Positions 33,174-42,676 are shown, counted from the first letter of the stretch. The stretch: 64,000 nt of DNA from an uncultured Flavobacteriales bacterium (GCA_946479285.1 CAMLFH010000005.1:186001-250000), one strand, 5' to 3'. The notes: a model not told the origin generated them from the sequence alone. Program-made: numbers and translations.

Positions 33174-33193
33174 TTGCTTAAAATTAAAGTCTA

Positions 33194-34687
33194 ATGCATA
33201 AGGAAGCTGCAATTCGTGAACCCCTCATATTAGGTCACAAGACGTATCATGAGATTACTGAAGACGTATGTAAACCGATTGAGGATAAAGCACCGCGCAT
33301 GTGGTACATTTTATTCGGTATCGCTTTAGTTATCGGATTATACGGAGTAGGATGTATCTTTTACTTGTTAGGAACAGGTATTGGAGTTTGGGGTCTTAAC
33401 AAAACCGTTGGTTGGGCTTGGGATATTACCAACTTCGTTTGGTGGGTAGGTATCGGTCACGCCGGAACCCTGATCTCAGCAGTATTATTATTGTTCCGTC
33501 AAAAATGGAGAATGGCGATTAACCGTTCTGCAGAAGCGATGACAATTTTCGCGGTATTCATGGCAGGTTTGTTCCCGCTAATTCACATGGGTCGTTTGTG
33601 GGTAGGTTACTGGACACTTCCATTACCAAACCACTTCGGTTCTCTTTGGGTTAACTTCAACTCCCCGTTGTTATGGGATGTATTTGCGATCTCAACGTAT
33701 CTTTCTGTATCCTTAGTATTCTGGTACATCGGTTTGATTCCTGATTTCGCTACAATCCGTGACCGTGTGAAAAAACCAATTCCAAAGAAGATGTACTCTA
33801 TTCTTTCTTTCGGATGGTCAGGACGCGCTAAGCACTGGAATCGTTTCGAATTAGTATCCTTGGTACTTGCGGGTGTTGCTACACCATTGGTATTCTCGGT
33901 TCACTCTATTGTATCCTTTGACTTTGCTACATCCGTTATCCCTGGATGGCATACTACGATCTTCCCTCCGTATTTCGTTGCGGGAGCGGTATTCTCCGGA
34001 TTCGCGATGGTACAAACGCTTCTTTTGGTGATGCGTAAAGCCATGAAGTTAGAAGCTTACATTCACACAAGACACGTAGAATACATGAACATTGTAATCA
34101 TGGTTACAGGTTCAATCGTAGGAACGGCATATATTACCGAGTTATTCATTTCCTGGTATTCAGGCGTGGAATACGAAGCATACGCATTCTTCAACAGAGC
34201 AGTGGGACCATATTGGTGGGCTTATTGGGCTATGATGACTTGTAACGTGGTTTCTCCGCAGTTGATGTGGTTCAAGAAATTAAGAAGAAGTTTATTGTTT
34301 ACATTCGTCATCTCAATCGTTGTAAACATCGGTATGTGGTTTGAGCGTTATGTAATTATCGTTACTTCCATTCACCGCGATTACCTTCCGTCTTCCTGGT
34401 CTATGCACTACCCAAGTCACATCGACTTAGGTGTATATGTCGGAACGATCGGTTTGTTCTTCGTATTCTTCTTATTGTTTGCTCGTTTCTTCCCGGTATT
34501 GGCGTTGAACGAATTGAAAACAATCCTGAAATCATCCGGAGAATCTTACAAGAACGACACCGCACCGATTCACCCTTATTTTGCAAAAAACGGTCATGGT
34601 AGTCACGGACACGATCATGGACCGGATTCAGGAACAGGACATGCTGATCCGAACGCAGAAGGTACAAACGATATTAACAATCATTAA
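33194..34687 (+). CDS. actC: Alternative complex III NrfD/PsrC-type quinol-oxidising subunit
   Basis: A 497-residue integral membrane protein with about ten helices, of the NrfD/PsrC family. In ACIII this subunit carries the quinol site. Recognisable blocks are GIGVWGLNKTVGWAWDITNF, FVWWVGIGHAGTLISAVLLL and PHF-type SIVSFDFATSVIPGWHTTIF. The C-terminal tail of about 40 residues is hydrophilic and His-rich (NGHGSHGHDHGPDSGTGHAD). It starts 20 bp after actB and is followed 9 bp later by actD, so the three are in one message. The length is typical for this subunit in Bacteroidota. Confidence 0.95.
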   Translation: MHKEAAIREPLILGHKTYHEITEDVCKPIEDKAPRMWYILFGIALVIGLYGVGCIFYLLGTGIGVWGLNKTVGWAWDITNFVWWVGIGHAGTLISAVLLLFRQKWRMAINRSAEAMTIFAVFMAGLFPLIHMGRLWVGYWTLPLPNHFGSLWVNFNSPLLWDVFAISTYLSVSLVFWYIGLIPDFATIRDRVKKPIPKKMYSILSFGWSGRAKHWNRFELVSLVLAGVATPLVFSVHSIVSFDFATSVIPGWHTTIFPPYFVAGAVFSGFAMVQTLLLVMRKAMKLEAYIHTRHVEYMNIVIMVTGSIVGTAYITELFISWYSGVEYEAYAFFNRAVGPYWWAYWAMMTCNVVSPQLMWFKKLRRSLLFTFVISIVVNIGMWFERYVIIVTSIHRDYLPSSWSMHYPSHIDLGVYVGTIGLFFVFFLLFARFFPVLALNELKTILKSSGESYKNDTAPIHPYFAKNGHGSHGHDHGPDSGTGHADPNAEGTNDINNH

Positions 34688-34696
34688 TAGAGAAAC

Positions 34697-35233
34697 ATGG
34701 CAGAGAAAGTAATTTATGCAATGTATGACGACGACGATGTGCTAAAAGACGGCGCAAAGAAGTTAGTCGCTAAAGGAGTTAAAGTAGCTGACGTGTTTTC
34801 TCCGTTCCCGATTCACGGAATTGATCCGATTATCGGGGTGAAACAAACGCGTTTGGGTATTATGGCATTCTTATATGGTTTGACTGGTACTACACTGGCA
34901 ACACTTGGAATGAACTATTTCATGATCCAGGACTGGAACATGAACATCGGTGGTAAACCAAGTATGAGTTATTTAGATAACGTTTTAGCTTTCATTCCAA
35001 TTACGTTTGAGTTCACAGTATTGTGTGCTGCTCACGGAATGGCAATCACTTATTTGTTATTGAACAAGACTTTGCCGGGAATGCCTGCAACGAATCCTGA
35101 TCCTCGTACCACAGACGATAAGTTCGTAATGGAATTGCGTTTGTCAGACAACGGTCAGTTCTCTGAAGGAGAATTGATGGCTATGTTGAATGAGACAGGA
35201 GTGATAGAAGTAGATCAAAAAGATATTCATTAA
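34697..35233 (+). CDS. actD: Alternative complex III subunit D (DUF3341)
   Basis: A 178-residue DUF3341 protein. A cytosolic N-terminal domain (EKVIYAMYDDDDVLKDGAKK, then ADVFSPFPIHGIDPIIGVKQ) precedes two transmembrane helices (about 52-75 and 92-118). In ACIII structures this subunit packs against ActC and ActF; it carries no cofactor. Gene order and the VFSPFPIHG motif make the call secure. Confidence 0.93.
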   Translation: MAEKVIYAMYDDDDVLKDGAKKLVAKGVKVADVFSPFPIHGIDPIIGVKQTRLGIMAFLYGLTGTTLATLGMNYFMIQDWNMNIGGKPSMSYLDNVLAFIPITFEFTVLCAAHGMAITYLLLNKTLPGMPATNPDPRTTDDKFVMELRLSDNGQFSEGELMAMLNETGVIEVDQKDIH

Positions 35234-35278
35234 TTAACTGTAGATCTTAAGTCTTACAGCGTTTAAAGACCAATACAG

Positions 35279-36049
35279 ATGAAAGTAAAATTCAAGGCAT
35301 TTGCACAGTTTTCAGTAGTAGCGTTGCTTGCAGCAGCGTGTACTTCTGATCCTGATAGTGCAGGTTTAGAATACATGCCTGATATGTATCGTTCTCCTGC
35401 GGTTGAACCATATGTTGATTATGGTGAAGTCCGCGGTCAGATCAATGACGAATTTAAAATGCGTCGTTCCGCAATGGTTCCACCGCGTTATGCAATTCCT
35501 TATGTGGGTACAGATTCGGCAACTGTTCATACCTTACTTCCATACCACCGTATGCCAGGTAGATTGTTTGCAGAATCACACGGATTGTACCAGTACGATT
35601 TATCATCTAATGCAGATGAAAATTATGAGTACAACATGTCTGCACAAGATGTGAATCCATTGAAGTTAACTTCCAAGGAAGTTGCTGATAAGATGTTCGC
35701 AGATGGAAAAGCATTGTATGCAATAAACTGTAATCACTGTCATGGTGAAAAAGGTGACGGAGAAGGACCAATGGTTAAATCCGGAGCTTATACAGGAGCA
35801 GCTGTGTTATCAGGTCTTGCAATCACTGAAGGACAAATGTTCTATTCTATTTACTACGGTAAAGGAATGATGGGATCTCACGCATCTTTGTTGAATAAGA
35901 AAGAGATTTGGACTTTGGTACATTATGTAAGAAAGTTCCAGGATGCTAAATACGGTACATTTGACGCAAACGGAGCTCCTTTATGGGGTGCTGCCCCAAC
36001 TGCCACACCAGCAGTAGTGGCACCGGCAACAGCTAATGCACCAATGTAA
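35279..36049 (+). CDS. actE: Alternative complex III monohaem cytochrome c lipoprotein
   Basis: A 256-residue cytochrome. The signal peptide ends in a lipobox (ALLAAAC, Cys21), so it is anchored in the outer leaflet of the inner membrane. An N-terminal segment of ACIII type (GLEYMPDMYRSPAVEPYVDY) precedes a class I cytochrome c domain with CNHCH at 151-155 and a probable Met ligand in the GMMGSHASLL region. The C-terminus is Ala/Thr/Pro-rich. It follows actD by 45 bp and precedes actF by 28 bp. Confidence 0.93.
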   Translation: MKVKFKAFAQFSVVALLAAACTSDPDSAGLEYMPDMYRSPAVEPYVDYGEVRGQINDEFKMRRSAMVPPRYAIPYVGTDSATVHTLLPYHRMPGRLFAESHGLYQYDLSSNADENYEYNMSAQDVNPLKLTSKEVADKMFADGKALYAINCNHCHGEKGDGEGPMVKSGAYTGAAVLSGLAITEGQMFYSIYYGKGMMGSHASLLNKKEIWTLVHYVRKFQDAKYGTFDANGAPLWGAAPTATPAVVAPATANAPM

Positions 36050-36077
36050 TATTTACTAAGAAAGAAAACGAATAGAA

Positions 36078-37280
36078 ATGGAATTCAAAGTTTCATCAAA
36101 AGCAAAATCCCTTACGGTAGTCCTGATGTTGTTGGGAATTATCGGCATCTGTTTAGGTGTTTGGATAGAATTTACAGAGTCTCATAATAATGGAGAGCAT
36201 TTCCAGCAGCGTTTCTTAGGAAACTTGTTGGTAGATAGTTTCTTCTTCTTCGCAATCGGTTTGGGAGCATTGTACTTCTTAGCTTTGCAATATGCAACTG
36301 AAACAGGTTGGTATGCATCTGTAAAAAGAATCATTGAAGGAGTAGCGGGGTATTTGCCTTACGGTATCGCATTGATGTTGATTACACTATTGACTCTTTC
36401 ATTAACGAAAGGTGGTGGAATCTACGCCTGGATGGATCCGGAGCACGTGAAGCACGATCCGATCTTAATCAAGAAATCAGCGTACTTGAACCAGACTTTC
36501 TTCTGGATCAGAACTGCAGCTTACATGGGAGTTTACTTCATTTTCTGGAGAGGTTTCAAAATGCGTTCATTGGAAGAAGATAAAATTGGTGGATCTGCCA
36601 TTCACTTCAAAAACTACAAGAAAGCAGCTTTGTTCCTTGTATTCTTTGCGGTATTCTCCTCAACTTCTGCCTGGGACTGGATCATGTCAATTGATGCACA
36701 CTGGTTCTCAACATTGTTCGGATGGTACGTATTCGCAGGAATGTGGTGTTCTACAATGGTTGTTTTGGTAACATTGACTTTATACTTGAAAAAACAAGGA
36801 TATTTGAGTAAAGTAAATGAAAACCACATCCACGATTTAGGGAAATGGACATTTGCAACTTCTTTCTTGTGGTCATACCTTTGGTTCTCTCAATTCATGT
36901 TGATCTGGTATGCAAACATTCCGGAAGAGGTAACTTACCACTTAACACGTATTGAAGATTTCAAATTATTATACTTCGGTATGTTCTTCATCAACTTTGC
37001 ATTCCCAATGTTGTTGTTAATGTCTCGTGATGCTAAAAGACACGCAGGTGTTCTTACAGCAGTTGGAGTAATCATTTTCGCAGGTCACTGGGTAGATGCA
37101 TACCTGATGGTAATGGGAGGTTCAATGGGTAAAAATGCTTACATCGGTGCATTGGAAATTGGAATGGCGTTATTGTTCTTAGGATTCTTCATCCGAATTA
37201 TCTTAACGAACCTGACTAAAGCTCCATTGATGCCGGTAAATCACCCGTTCCTGGACGAAAGTATTCACCACGAAATTTAA
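36078..37280 (+). CDS. actF: Alternative complex III subunit F
   Basis: A 400-residue polytopic membrane protein with about ten helices, second NrfD-like subunit of ACIII. Visible features are the first helix (LTVVLMLLGIIGICLGVWI), the motif TSAWDWIMSIDAHWFSTLFG and a conserved late region with MSRDAKRHAG and HWVDAYLMVMGG. The family name is quinol:cytochrome c oxidoreductase quinone-binding subunit 2. It is the last act gene; coxB begins 33 bp further on, supporting joint expression of ACIII and oxidase. Confidence 0.93.
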   Translation: MEFKVSSKAKSLTVVLMLLGIIGICLGVWIEFTESHNNGEHFQQRFLGNLLVDSFFFFAIGLGALYFLALQYATETGWYASVKRIIEGVAGYLPYGIALMLITLLTLSLTKGGGIYAWMDPEHVKHDPILIKKSAYLNQTFFWIRTAAYMGVYFIFWRGFKMRSLEEDKIGGSAIHFKNYKKAALFLVFFAVFSSTSAWDWIMSIDAHWFSTLFGWYVFAGMWCSTMVVLVTLTLYLKKQGYLSKVNENHIHDLGKWTFATSFLWSYLWFSQFMLIWYANIPEEVTYHLTRIEDFKLLYFGMFFINFAFPMLLLMSRDAKRHAGVLTAVGVIIFAGHWVDAYLMVMGGSMGKNAYIGALEIGMALLFLGFFIRIILTNLTKAPLMPVNHPFLDESIHHEI

Positions 37281-37313
37281 TAAGGCACTTGTTGATCCGA
37301 TAAAATAAAAAAC

Positions 37314-38669
37314 ATGACAAAGCTAATCGTATTAATAGTTATCATTTTAGGAGTTATCGCCATAGCACAGTTGGTGCGTATGTATGAGCTTTCTTCTAAA
37401 TTAAGAAATCGTCGTGAGGAAGATATCCCGAATCGCGATAACCGTCTGAACGCAGCCTTATTATTGGTGTTTATGTTCGCGTTTTTTGCGGGAGTATTGT
37501 ACTTATTCTGTGAGTACGGATTTACTGGTCGTGGAGAAGCAGCTTCTGTTCACGGTAGAGGAACTGACTGGTTGATGGACCTGAACTTGTGGATCATTAT
37601 TGCAGTATTCTTCTTAACAAACGGATTGCTTTTCGGATTCGCGTTCAAGTATGTACGTAAACCGGGAGTAAAAGCATACTGGTTCCCACACGATAATCGT
37701 TTGGAGTTGGCCTGGACAGTAGTTCCGGCAATCGTTTTGGCTGTAATCATCATCCTGGGATTGAAATCCTGGAATGAGCAAACGGATGAGTCTCCGAAAG
37801 AAGCTATCAGACTGGAGTTATTCTCTAAGCAATTTGACTGGACGGTTCGTATGTCGGGTGACGATAATACATTGGGTTATTTCGATTACAAATTGACTAA
37901 CGAGAACAATCCGTTAGCAATGTTGACCACTGTAACAATCCAGGATGCGATTGACAGTATGGAAAACAGCGCAACCGGGATCCATTCATTGGAAACTCAA
38001 TTAAATGATCCTAAGAAAATCTTTAATCCGGAAGATCATGCTTTGATGGTGAAGGATTTGGCAAGAAAAGAACGCATGGTTCGTATGTTGTACCAGTTGA
38101 AAGCTCGTCACAGCAGTGCTTTGGATGCACGTGTGAAAGATGATTTGATGTTCAACTCGAATGATACTTTGTACTTGTGTGTTGATACCGATTACGAATT
38201 CAACTTCCGTTCTAAAGACGTTATTCACTCAGCTTATATGCCTCACTTCCGTTCTCAGATGAATACGGTTCCCGGGCAAACAACACGTTTCAAGTTCCAG
38301 CCTTGCATTACAACAGCTGAAATGCGTGTGAAGATGAACAATCCCAGATTCAATTATGTATTGATGTGTAATAAGATCTGTGGATCTTCGCACTACAAAA
38401 TGAAATTGATGGTTGTGGTATTGGATAAGAAGAGCTACAAGAAATGGTACGATGTGGTAAGATTTAACCACCCGGAGAAATTAACAGTGAAGACTCCGCA
38501 GGCAATTGTGGACAAAGCAATGAAATCAAAAATCTTCAAGTATGTTTACCCGATCGGTAGCGAATTGAAAGAGTTGGAGAAAGCAAAAGCGGCGATGGCA
38601 CCAAAAGATTCGGTTTCTGTTGTTCCTGCTGGAGTACCGGCAATGGCTGCAACACCGGCAGAGTTATAG
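37314..38669 (+). CDS. coxB: Cytochrome c oxidase subunit II
   Basis: A 451-residue CuA-containing subunit. Helices lie at about 1-22, 45-65 and 88-108, with a further one near 135-155. The cupredoxin domain has the electron-entry segment SKQFDWTVRM (around 172-180), His305 (IHSAYMPHFR) and the CuA loop C352-N-K-I-C356-G-S-S-H360-Y-K-M363, so all ligands are present. Between the Trp segment and His305 there are about 128 residues, roughly twice the usual distance; the extra part is charged and helical. No cytochrome c domain is fused. It is co-transcribed with actF and coxA. Confidence 0.95.
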   Translation: MTKLIVLIVIILGVIAIAQLVRMYELSSKLRNRREEDIPNRDNRLNAALLLVFMFAFFAGVLYLFCEYGFTGRGEAASVHGRGTDWLMDLNLWIIIAVFFLTNGLLFGFAFKYVRKPGVKAYWFPHDNRLELAWTVVPAIVLAVIIILGLKSWNEQTDESPKEAIRLELFSKQFDWTVRMSGDDNTLGYFDYKLTNENNPLAMLTTVTIQDAIDSMENSATGIHSLETQLNDPKKIFNPEDHALMVKDLARKERMVRMLYQLKARHSSALDARVKDDLMFNSNDTLYLCVDTDYEFNFRSKDVIHSAYMPHFRSQMNTVPGQTTRFKFQPCITTAEMRVKMNNPRFNYVLMCNKICGSSHYKMKLMVVVLDKKSYKKWYDVVRFNHPEKLTVKTPQAIVDKAMKSKIFKYVYPIGSELKELEKAKAAMAPKDSVSVVPAGVPAMAATPAEL

Positions 38670-38715
38670 GTGAAAAAATAGTTAATTAAGTAAAAACAGC
38701 ATAATAGATAAAATC

Positions 38716-40524
38716 ATGGCAGCTCACGAAGCACACGCACACCACGACGCTCATGGACACCACCATCATGAAGAAGGTTTTATTTCTAAATATATTTTTA
38801 GTCAGGACCATAAAATGATTGGAAAGCAGTTCTTAATGACTGCTGTATTTATGGGAGTAGTGGCAATGTTATTGTCCATCTTGTTCCGTATCCAATTGGC
38901 TTGGCCAGGTGAAGAATCAGACTTCTTATCATTTTTCTTAGGTGAAACCTGGGCTCCGGGAGGAGTAATGAAGGAAAGTATGTACTTAGGATTGGTAACA
39001 ATTCACGGTACGATCATGGTATTCTTCTTGTTGACAGGTGGATTGTCCGGTACTTTCTCGAACTTACTTATTCCGTTGCAAATTGGTGCGCGTGATATGG
39101 CTTCAGGTTTCCTGAATATGTTGTCGTACTGGATGTTCCTGATCTCTTCATTGATCATGTTGTTCTCTTTGTTCATTGAAACAGGACCGGCATCTTCAGG
39201 TTGGACGATCTATCCTCCATTATCTGCATTGCCTCAGGCTATTGAAGGTTCAGGATTAGGAATGACTTTATGGTTGGTTTCAATGACTATCTTCATCGCT
39301 TCGTCTTTGTTGGGTTCATTGAACTACATCGTAACGATCTTCAACTTGCGTACAAAAGGAATGAAAATGACTCGTTTGCCATTGACAATTTGGGCATTCT
39401 TCATTACTGCAATCTTAGGGGTATTATCATTCCCGGTTTTATTATCTGCTGCTTTGCTATTGATGATGGACCGTTTGGCTGGAACGTCTTTCTACCTTTC
39501 CGATATCATAGTTGGTTCTGAAATGTTGGAGAATCACGGTGGATCACCATTATTGTACCAGCATTTATTCTGGTTCTTAGGTCACCCGGAAGTATATATC
39601 GTATTATTGCCTGCATTGGGTCTTACATCCGAGATTATCTCTACCAACTCGCGTAAACCGATATTTGGTTATCGTGCGATGATCGGTTCGATCTTAGCAA
39701 TTGGTTTCTTATCGTTTATCGTTTGGGGTCACCACATGTTTATTACCGGGATGAATCCTTTCATCGGATCTGTCTTCGTATTTACAACCTTATTGATTGC
39801 AATCCCTTCCGCGGTAAAAGTGTTTAACTACATTACTACAATCTGGAGAGGATCGAATATCTACACTCCGGCAATGTTGTTCTCAATCGGATTGGTTTCT
39901 ACGTTCATCACAGGTGGTGTTACCGGAATTATCCTTGCGGATTCAGCGTTGGATATCGCAGTGCATGATACGTATTTCGTTGTAGCTCACTTCCACATTG
40001 TAATGGGTATGTCGGCAGTATTCGGAATGTTTGCAGGTGTTTACCACTGGTTCCCTAAAATGTACGGACGTATGTTGAATACCCGTTTGGGTTACGCTCA
40101 CTTCTGGGTAACTATCGTTGGAGCATACGGAGTATTCTTCCCAATGCACTTTGTTGGATTAGCAGGAGCTCCTCGTCGTTATTACGATTACTCCGTGTAC
40201 AATGATTTTGATAAACCTACATTAGATATGATCATGGACTTGAATGTCATCGTGACTGTGTTTGCAATCATCGCAGCATTTGGTCAGTTGATTTTCTTAT
40301 TCAATTTCTTCTATAGTATTTTCAGAGGTCCAAGAGCGGTTCAAAACCCTTGGAGATCAAATACGCTTGAATGGACAACTCCGGTTGTACATGTTCACGG
40401 AAACTGGCCGGGAGCGATTCCTGAAGTTCACCGTTGGCCTTATGATTACTCTAAGCCAGGAGCAGAGGAAGACTTCATTTCTCAGATCGTTCCTTTAGCT
40501 GAAGGAGAAGAAGGAGATCACTAG
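38716..40524 (+). CDS. coxA: Cytochrome c oxidase subunit I
   Basis: A 602-residue haem-copper oxidase subunit with 12 transmembrane helices. Haem and copper ligands are visible in TIHGTIMVFF, LGHPEVYIVLLPALGL (with the Glu and Tyr of the A1-type proton channels), VWGHHMFITG and AHFHIVMGMSAVFG. The N-terminal tail has nine His in the first 18 residues, before QDHKMIG. It is the last gene of the act-cox operon, followed by a terminator. Subunit III is not encoded next to it, which would normally follow, so it must lie elsewhere or be dispensable. Confidence 0.96.
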   Translation: MAAHEAHAHHDAHGHHHHEEGFISKYIFSQDHKMIGKQFLMTAVFMGVVAMLLSILFRIQLAWPGEESDFLSFFLGETWAPGGVMKESMYLGLVTIHGTIMVFFLLTGGLSGTFSNLLIPLQIGARDMASGFLNMLSYWMFLISSLIMLFSLFIETGPASSGWTIYPPLSALPQAIEGSGLGMTLWLVSMTIFIASSLLGSLNYIVTIFNLRTKGMKMTRLPLTIWAFFITAILGVLSFPVLLSAALLLMMDRLAGTSFYLSDIIVGSEMLENHGGSPLLYQHLFWFLGHPEVYIVLLPALGLTSEIISTNSRKPIFGYRAMIGSILAIGFLSFIVWGHHMFITGMNPFIGSVFVFTTLLIAIPSAVKVFNYITTIWRGSNIYTPAMLFSIGLVSTFITGGVTGIILADSALDIAVHDTYFVVAHFHIVMGMSAVFGMFAGVYHWFPKMYGRMLNTRLGYAHFWVTIVGAYGVFFPMHFVGLAGAPRRYYDYSVYNDFDKPTLDMIMDLNVIVTVFAIIAAFGQLIFLFNFFYSIFRGPRAVQNPWRSNTLEWTTPVVHVHGNWPGAIPEVHRWPYDYSKPGAEEDFISQIVPLAEGEEGDH

Positions 40525-40544
40525 AATTCGGATATAAAATTGAA

Positions 40545-40576
40545 AATCCCTGCTTGGAAACGAGCGGGGATTTTTT
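40545..40576 (+). terminator. Intrinsic terminator of the act-cox operon
   Basis: AATCCCTGCT (40545-40554) pairs with AGCGGGGATT (40563-40572) with one U-G pair, followed by TTTT. It lies 20 bp after the coxA stop. Confidence 0.8.
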
Positions 40577-40635
40577 GTTTGAATACATAGATCAATGTTA
40601 TCTGGTTATCTGGTTCAAAGATGACTCCTATTTTG

Positions 40636-40643
40636 TATTTTTG
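40636..40643 (+). promoter_or_regulatory. Putative -7 element (TATTTTTG) of ruvB
   Basis: TATTTTTG lies 10 bp upstream of ATG 40654 and downstream of the longer in-frame ATG at 40621, which argues that 40654 is the true start. Confidence 0.55.
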
Positions 40644-40653
40644 TCATCAGCAC

Positions 40654-41676
40654 ATGGAAGAAGAATCATTCGACTATAGATCAGAGTCATCGAATCCTGA
40701 AAAGGAATACGATAAGGTATTGCGCCCGAAATTATTAAATGATTTTGCGGGGCAGCCACAAGTCGTTGAGAACCTGGAGATCTTTGTTCAGGCAGCTGTG
40801 AAGCGCGGCGAACCATTGGATCACGTTTTGTTGCATGGTCCTCCCGGACTTGGGAAGACTACTTTGGCCAATATCATTGCGAATGAATTGAATGTTGGAT
40901 TTAAAGTCACCAGCGGCCCTGTTTTGGATAAACCGGGAGATCTTGCAGGACTATTGACCAATCTCAGTAAAGGCGATGTTCTTTTCATCGATGAGATCCA
41001 TCGTTTGAGTCCGGTTGTGGAAGAATACCTGTACTCTGCAATGGAAGATTACTGCATCGATATTCTAATTGATTCAGGGGCCAATGCCCGCACTGTTCAG
41101 ATTAGTTTGAATCCATTTACACTAATTGGTGCTACAACGCGTTCAGGATTGCTTACTGCGCCTTTAAGAGCACGTTTTGGGATCAATTCCCGTTTGGAGT
41201 ATTACAATGTGGAAACACTGGCTTCAATTGTGGAACGATCTGCAGAATTATTGGATATTCCTATCCAGGATCAGGCCGCTTACGAAATTTCCCGAAGAAG
41301 CCGCGGTACTCCGCGTATTGCTAATGCTATTTTACGCCGGGTGCGTGATTTTGCCCAGATAAAAGGAGACGGAACAATCACTCTGGCAATCACCCAACAC
41401 GCTTTAGATGCGTTGAATGTTGATAAATATGGCCTGGACGAAATGGACAACCGTATCCTGAAAGCAATCATCGATAAGTTTAAAGGCGGTCCTGTTGGAT
41501 TGACAACCATTGCTACTGCTATCGGAGAGAATGCCGGAACTTTGGAAGAGGTTTACGAACCCTTTTTAATCCAGGAAGGATTTTTGATGCGGACACCACG
41601 AGGGAGAAAGGCAACCGAAAAGGCGTTTAAGCACCTGGGTTTTGAAATGGGTTGGCAGCAGGGTGGATTGTTTTAA
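40654..41676 (+). CDS. ruvB: Holliday junction branch migration helicase RuvB
   Basis: A 340-residue AAA+ motor that, with RuvA, drives branch migration of Holliday junctions. Walker [10 protein letters not shown] is at about 62-70, Walker B DEIHRL from about 113, sensor region [18 protein letters not shown], arginine-rich [17 protein letters not shown] and the C-terminal winged helix ([17 protein letters not shown]). The start at 40654 (MEEESFDY) gives the normal length. It is a single-gene unit with its own promoter and a strong hairpin 11 bp after the stop. Confidence 0.97.
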   Translation: MEEESFDYRSESSNPEKEYDKVLRPKLLNDFAGQPQVVENLEIFVQAAVKRGEPLDHVLLHGPPGLGKTTLANIIANELNVGFKVTSGPVLDKPGDLAGLLTNLSKGDVLFIDEIHRLSPVVEEYLYSAMEDYCIDILIDSGANARTVQISLNPFTLIGATTRSGLLTAPLRARFGINSRLEYYNVETLASIVERSAELLDIPIQDQAAYEISRRSRGTPRIANAILRRVRDFAQIKGDGTITLAITQHALDALNVDKYGLDEMDNRILKAIIDKFKGGPVGLTTIATAIGENAGTLEEVYEPFLIQEGFLMRTPRGRKATEKAFKHLGFEMGWQQGGLF

Positions 41677-41686
41677 ATAGATATAA

Positions 41687-41731
41687 AAAAGTAGGGGGCA
41701 TCACGTATGTACGGGATTCGCCCCTACTTTT
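41687..41731. terminator. AAAAGTAGGGG hairpin between ruvB and a convergent gene
   Basis: AAAAGTAGGGG (41687-41697) pairs perfectly with CCCCTACTTTT (41721-41731). A- and T-runs on both sides make it a bidirectional terminator for ruvB and the secreted protein gene ending at 41754. Confidence 0.75.
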
Positions 41732-41753
41732 ATTCCAATAGAGTTGAATGCTG

Positions 41754-42542
41754 TTACAAATACTGATTTGCCACCAGCCACTTCACAATACGTTCCAATA
41801 CCAATTGATTGCGGTCAATAGCAGAAGCACTGAACTTCACGTTATCTGCTGATGCCATAGGAACCGTGCGTTTCAAATTATCTTTCATCGTATGCATGAT
41901 GCAATTTTGTGCATTGTTCCCGCCGGTAAACGTTGCTTTAGCAATAGTAACTCCCGAAGGCAATTTGAATTCATAAGTATCGTTTCCGGTATTATTAACA
42001 CTGATATCTTTAAAGCTTCCGATGATCTTGGAATCCTGCTCAATGGTTTTGTCCGTCTTCAGGTTGAGAGGCCAGCTTTTATTGCGCCCAACAAGTGTGT
42101 AATCCATCGCGATCTTCGGTGCTTTTCCTTTTTTTGCAATAAATTCCTGCACTTTTTGCTCGTCCGGTTTTCCATCCACAAAAATGCCGCTCTTCCCGAT
42201 TAATTTGGCAAATGACTTTTCTGCTCCCATTTTAGAAACGGTGAAAATCCCAATTTGATTAGCCGTTAAAAAAGTAACCCGGTAAAAATGGTCCATGTTG
42301 TTATTTGGATCTTGTTCAAATTCTCCGGCATAAGCGGCAATGATCAGTTTTTCCCCATCCATTGAGCTTACTTCAAAAGTACTGGTAAGCCCGAGGTTTT
42401 CGGAATCTTTGATTTTAGTGATTTTTGCTATATCTGCTCCGTCAATTGTCAGTAATCCGTCTACATAAGTATATTCGGATTTTTGAGCAAATAAGGAAGA
42501 AACCATCAATAGCGGAAGTATAATTAAAAGAAGCTTTTTCAT
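41754..42542 (-). CDS. Secreted hypothetical protein, 262 aa
   Basis: A protein with a signal peptide (MKKLLLIILPLLMVSSLFAQ) and a beta-rich mature region (YTYVDGLLTIDGADIAKITK; FYRVTFLTANQIGIFTVSKM; YEFKLPSGVTIAKATF). I start it at 42542 because the in-frame Met at 42566 lies inside the TACCTTTG promoter element. The sequence resembles secreted proteins common in Flavobacteriales, but I cannot name a family. It is convergent with ruvB and transcribed alone. No lipobox or T9SS tail is seen. Confidence 0.75.
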   Translation of the reverse strand: MKKLLLIILPLLMVSSLFAQKSEYTYVDGLLTIDGADIAKITKIKDSENLGLTSTFEVSSMDGEKLIIAAYAGEFEQDPNNNMDHFYRVTFLTANQIGIFTVSKMGAEKSFAKLIGKSGIFVDGKPDEQKVQEFIAKKGKAPKIAMDYTLVGRNKSWPLNLKTDKTIEQDSKIIGSFKDISVNNTGNDTYEFKLPSGVTIAKATFTGGNNAQNCIMHTMKDNLKRTVPMASADNVKFSASAIDRNQLVLERIVKWLVANQYL

Positions 42543-42563
42543 AGAACTGTTTAATTGTTTTTT

Positions 42564-42571
42564 CAAAGGTA
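42564..42571 (-). promoter_or_regulatory. Putative -7 element (TACCTTTG) of the 41754-42542 gene
   Basis: The minus strand reads TACCTTTG, an exact consensus match, 21 bp upstream of the chosen ATG at 42542. Confidence 0.5.
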
Positions 42572-42650
42572 TGGGATAGGTGTGCCCCGCAAAAATTAGT
42601 TGGATAATTTTAACAACAGCAGTATCCGTTAAATACTCGTACAGTATTGC

Positions 42651-42658
42651 TAACTTTG
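42651..42658 (+). promoter_or_regulatory. Putative -7 element (TAACTTTG) of queG
   Basis: TAACTTTG lies 18 bp upstream of ATG 42677. It falls downstream of the longer in-frame start at 42647, which supports the shorter QueG. Confidence 0.5.
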
Positions 42659-42676
42659 TGTGGTGTATTACAAATC

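Noticed and set aside
40621..40653. Longer RuvB starting at ATG 40621
   Set aside because: The extra residues are not RuvB-like and the TATTTTTG promoter box lies inside them.
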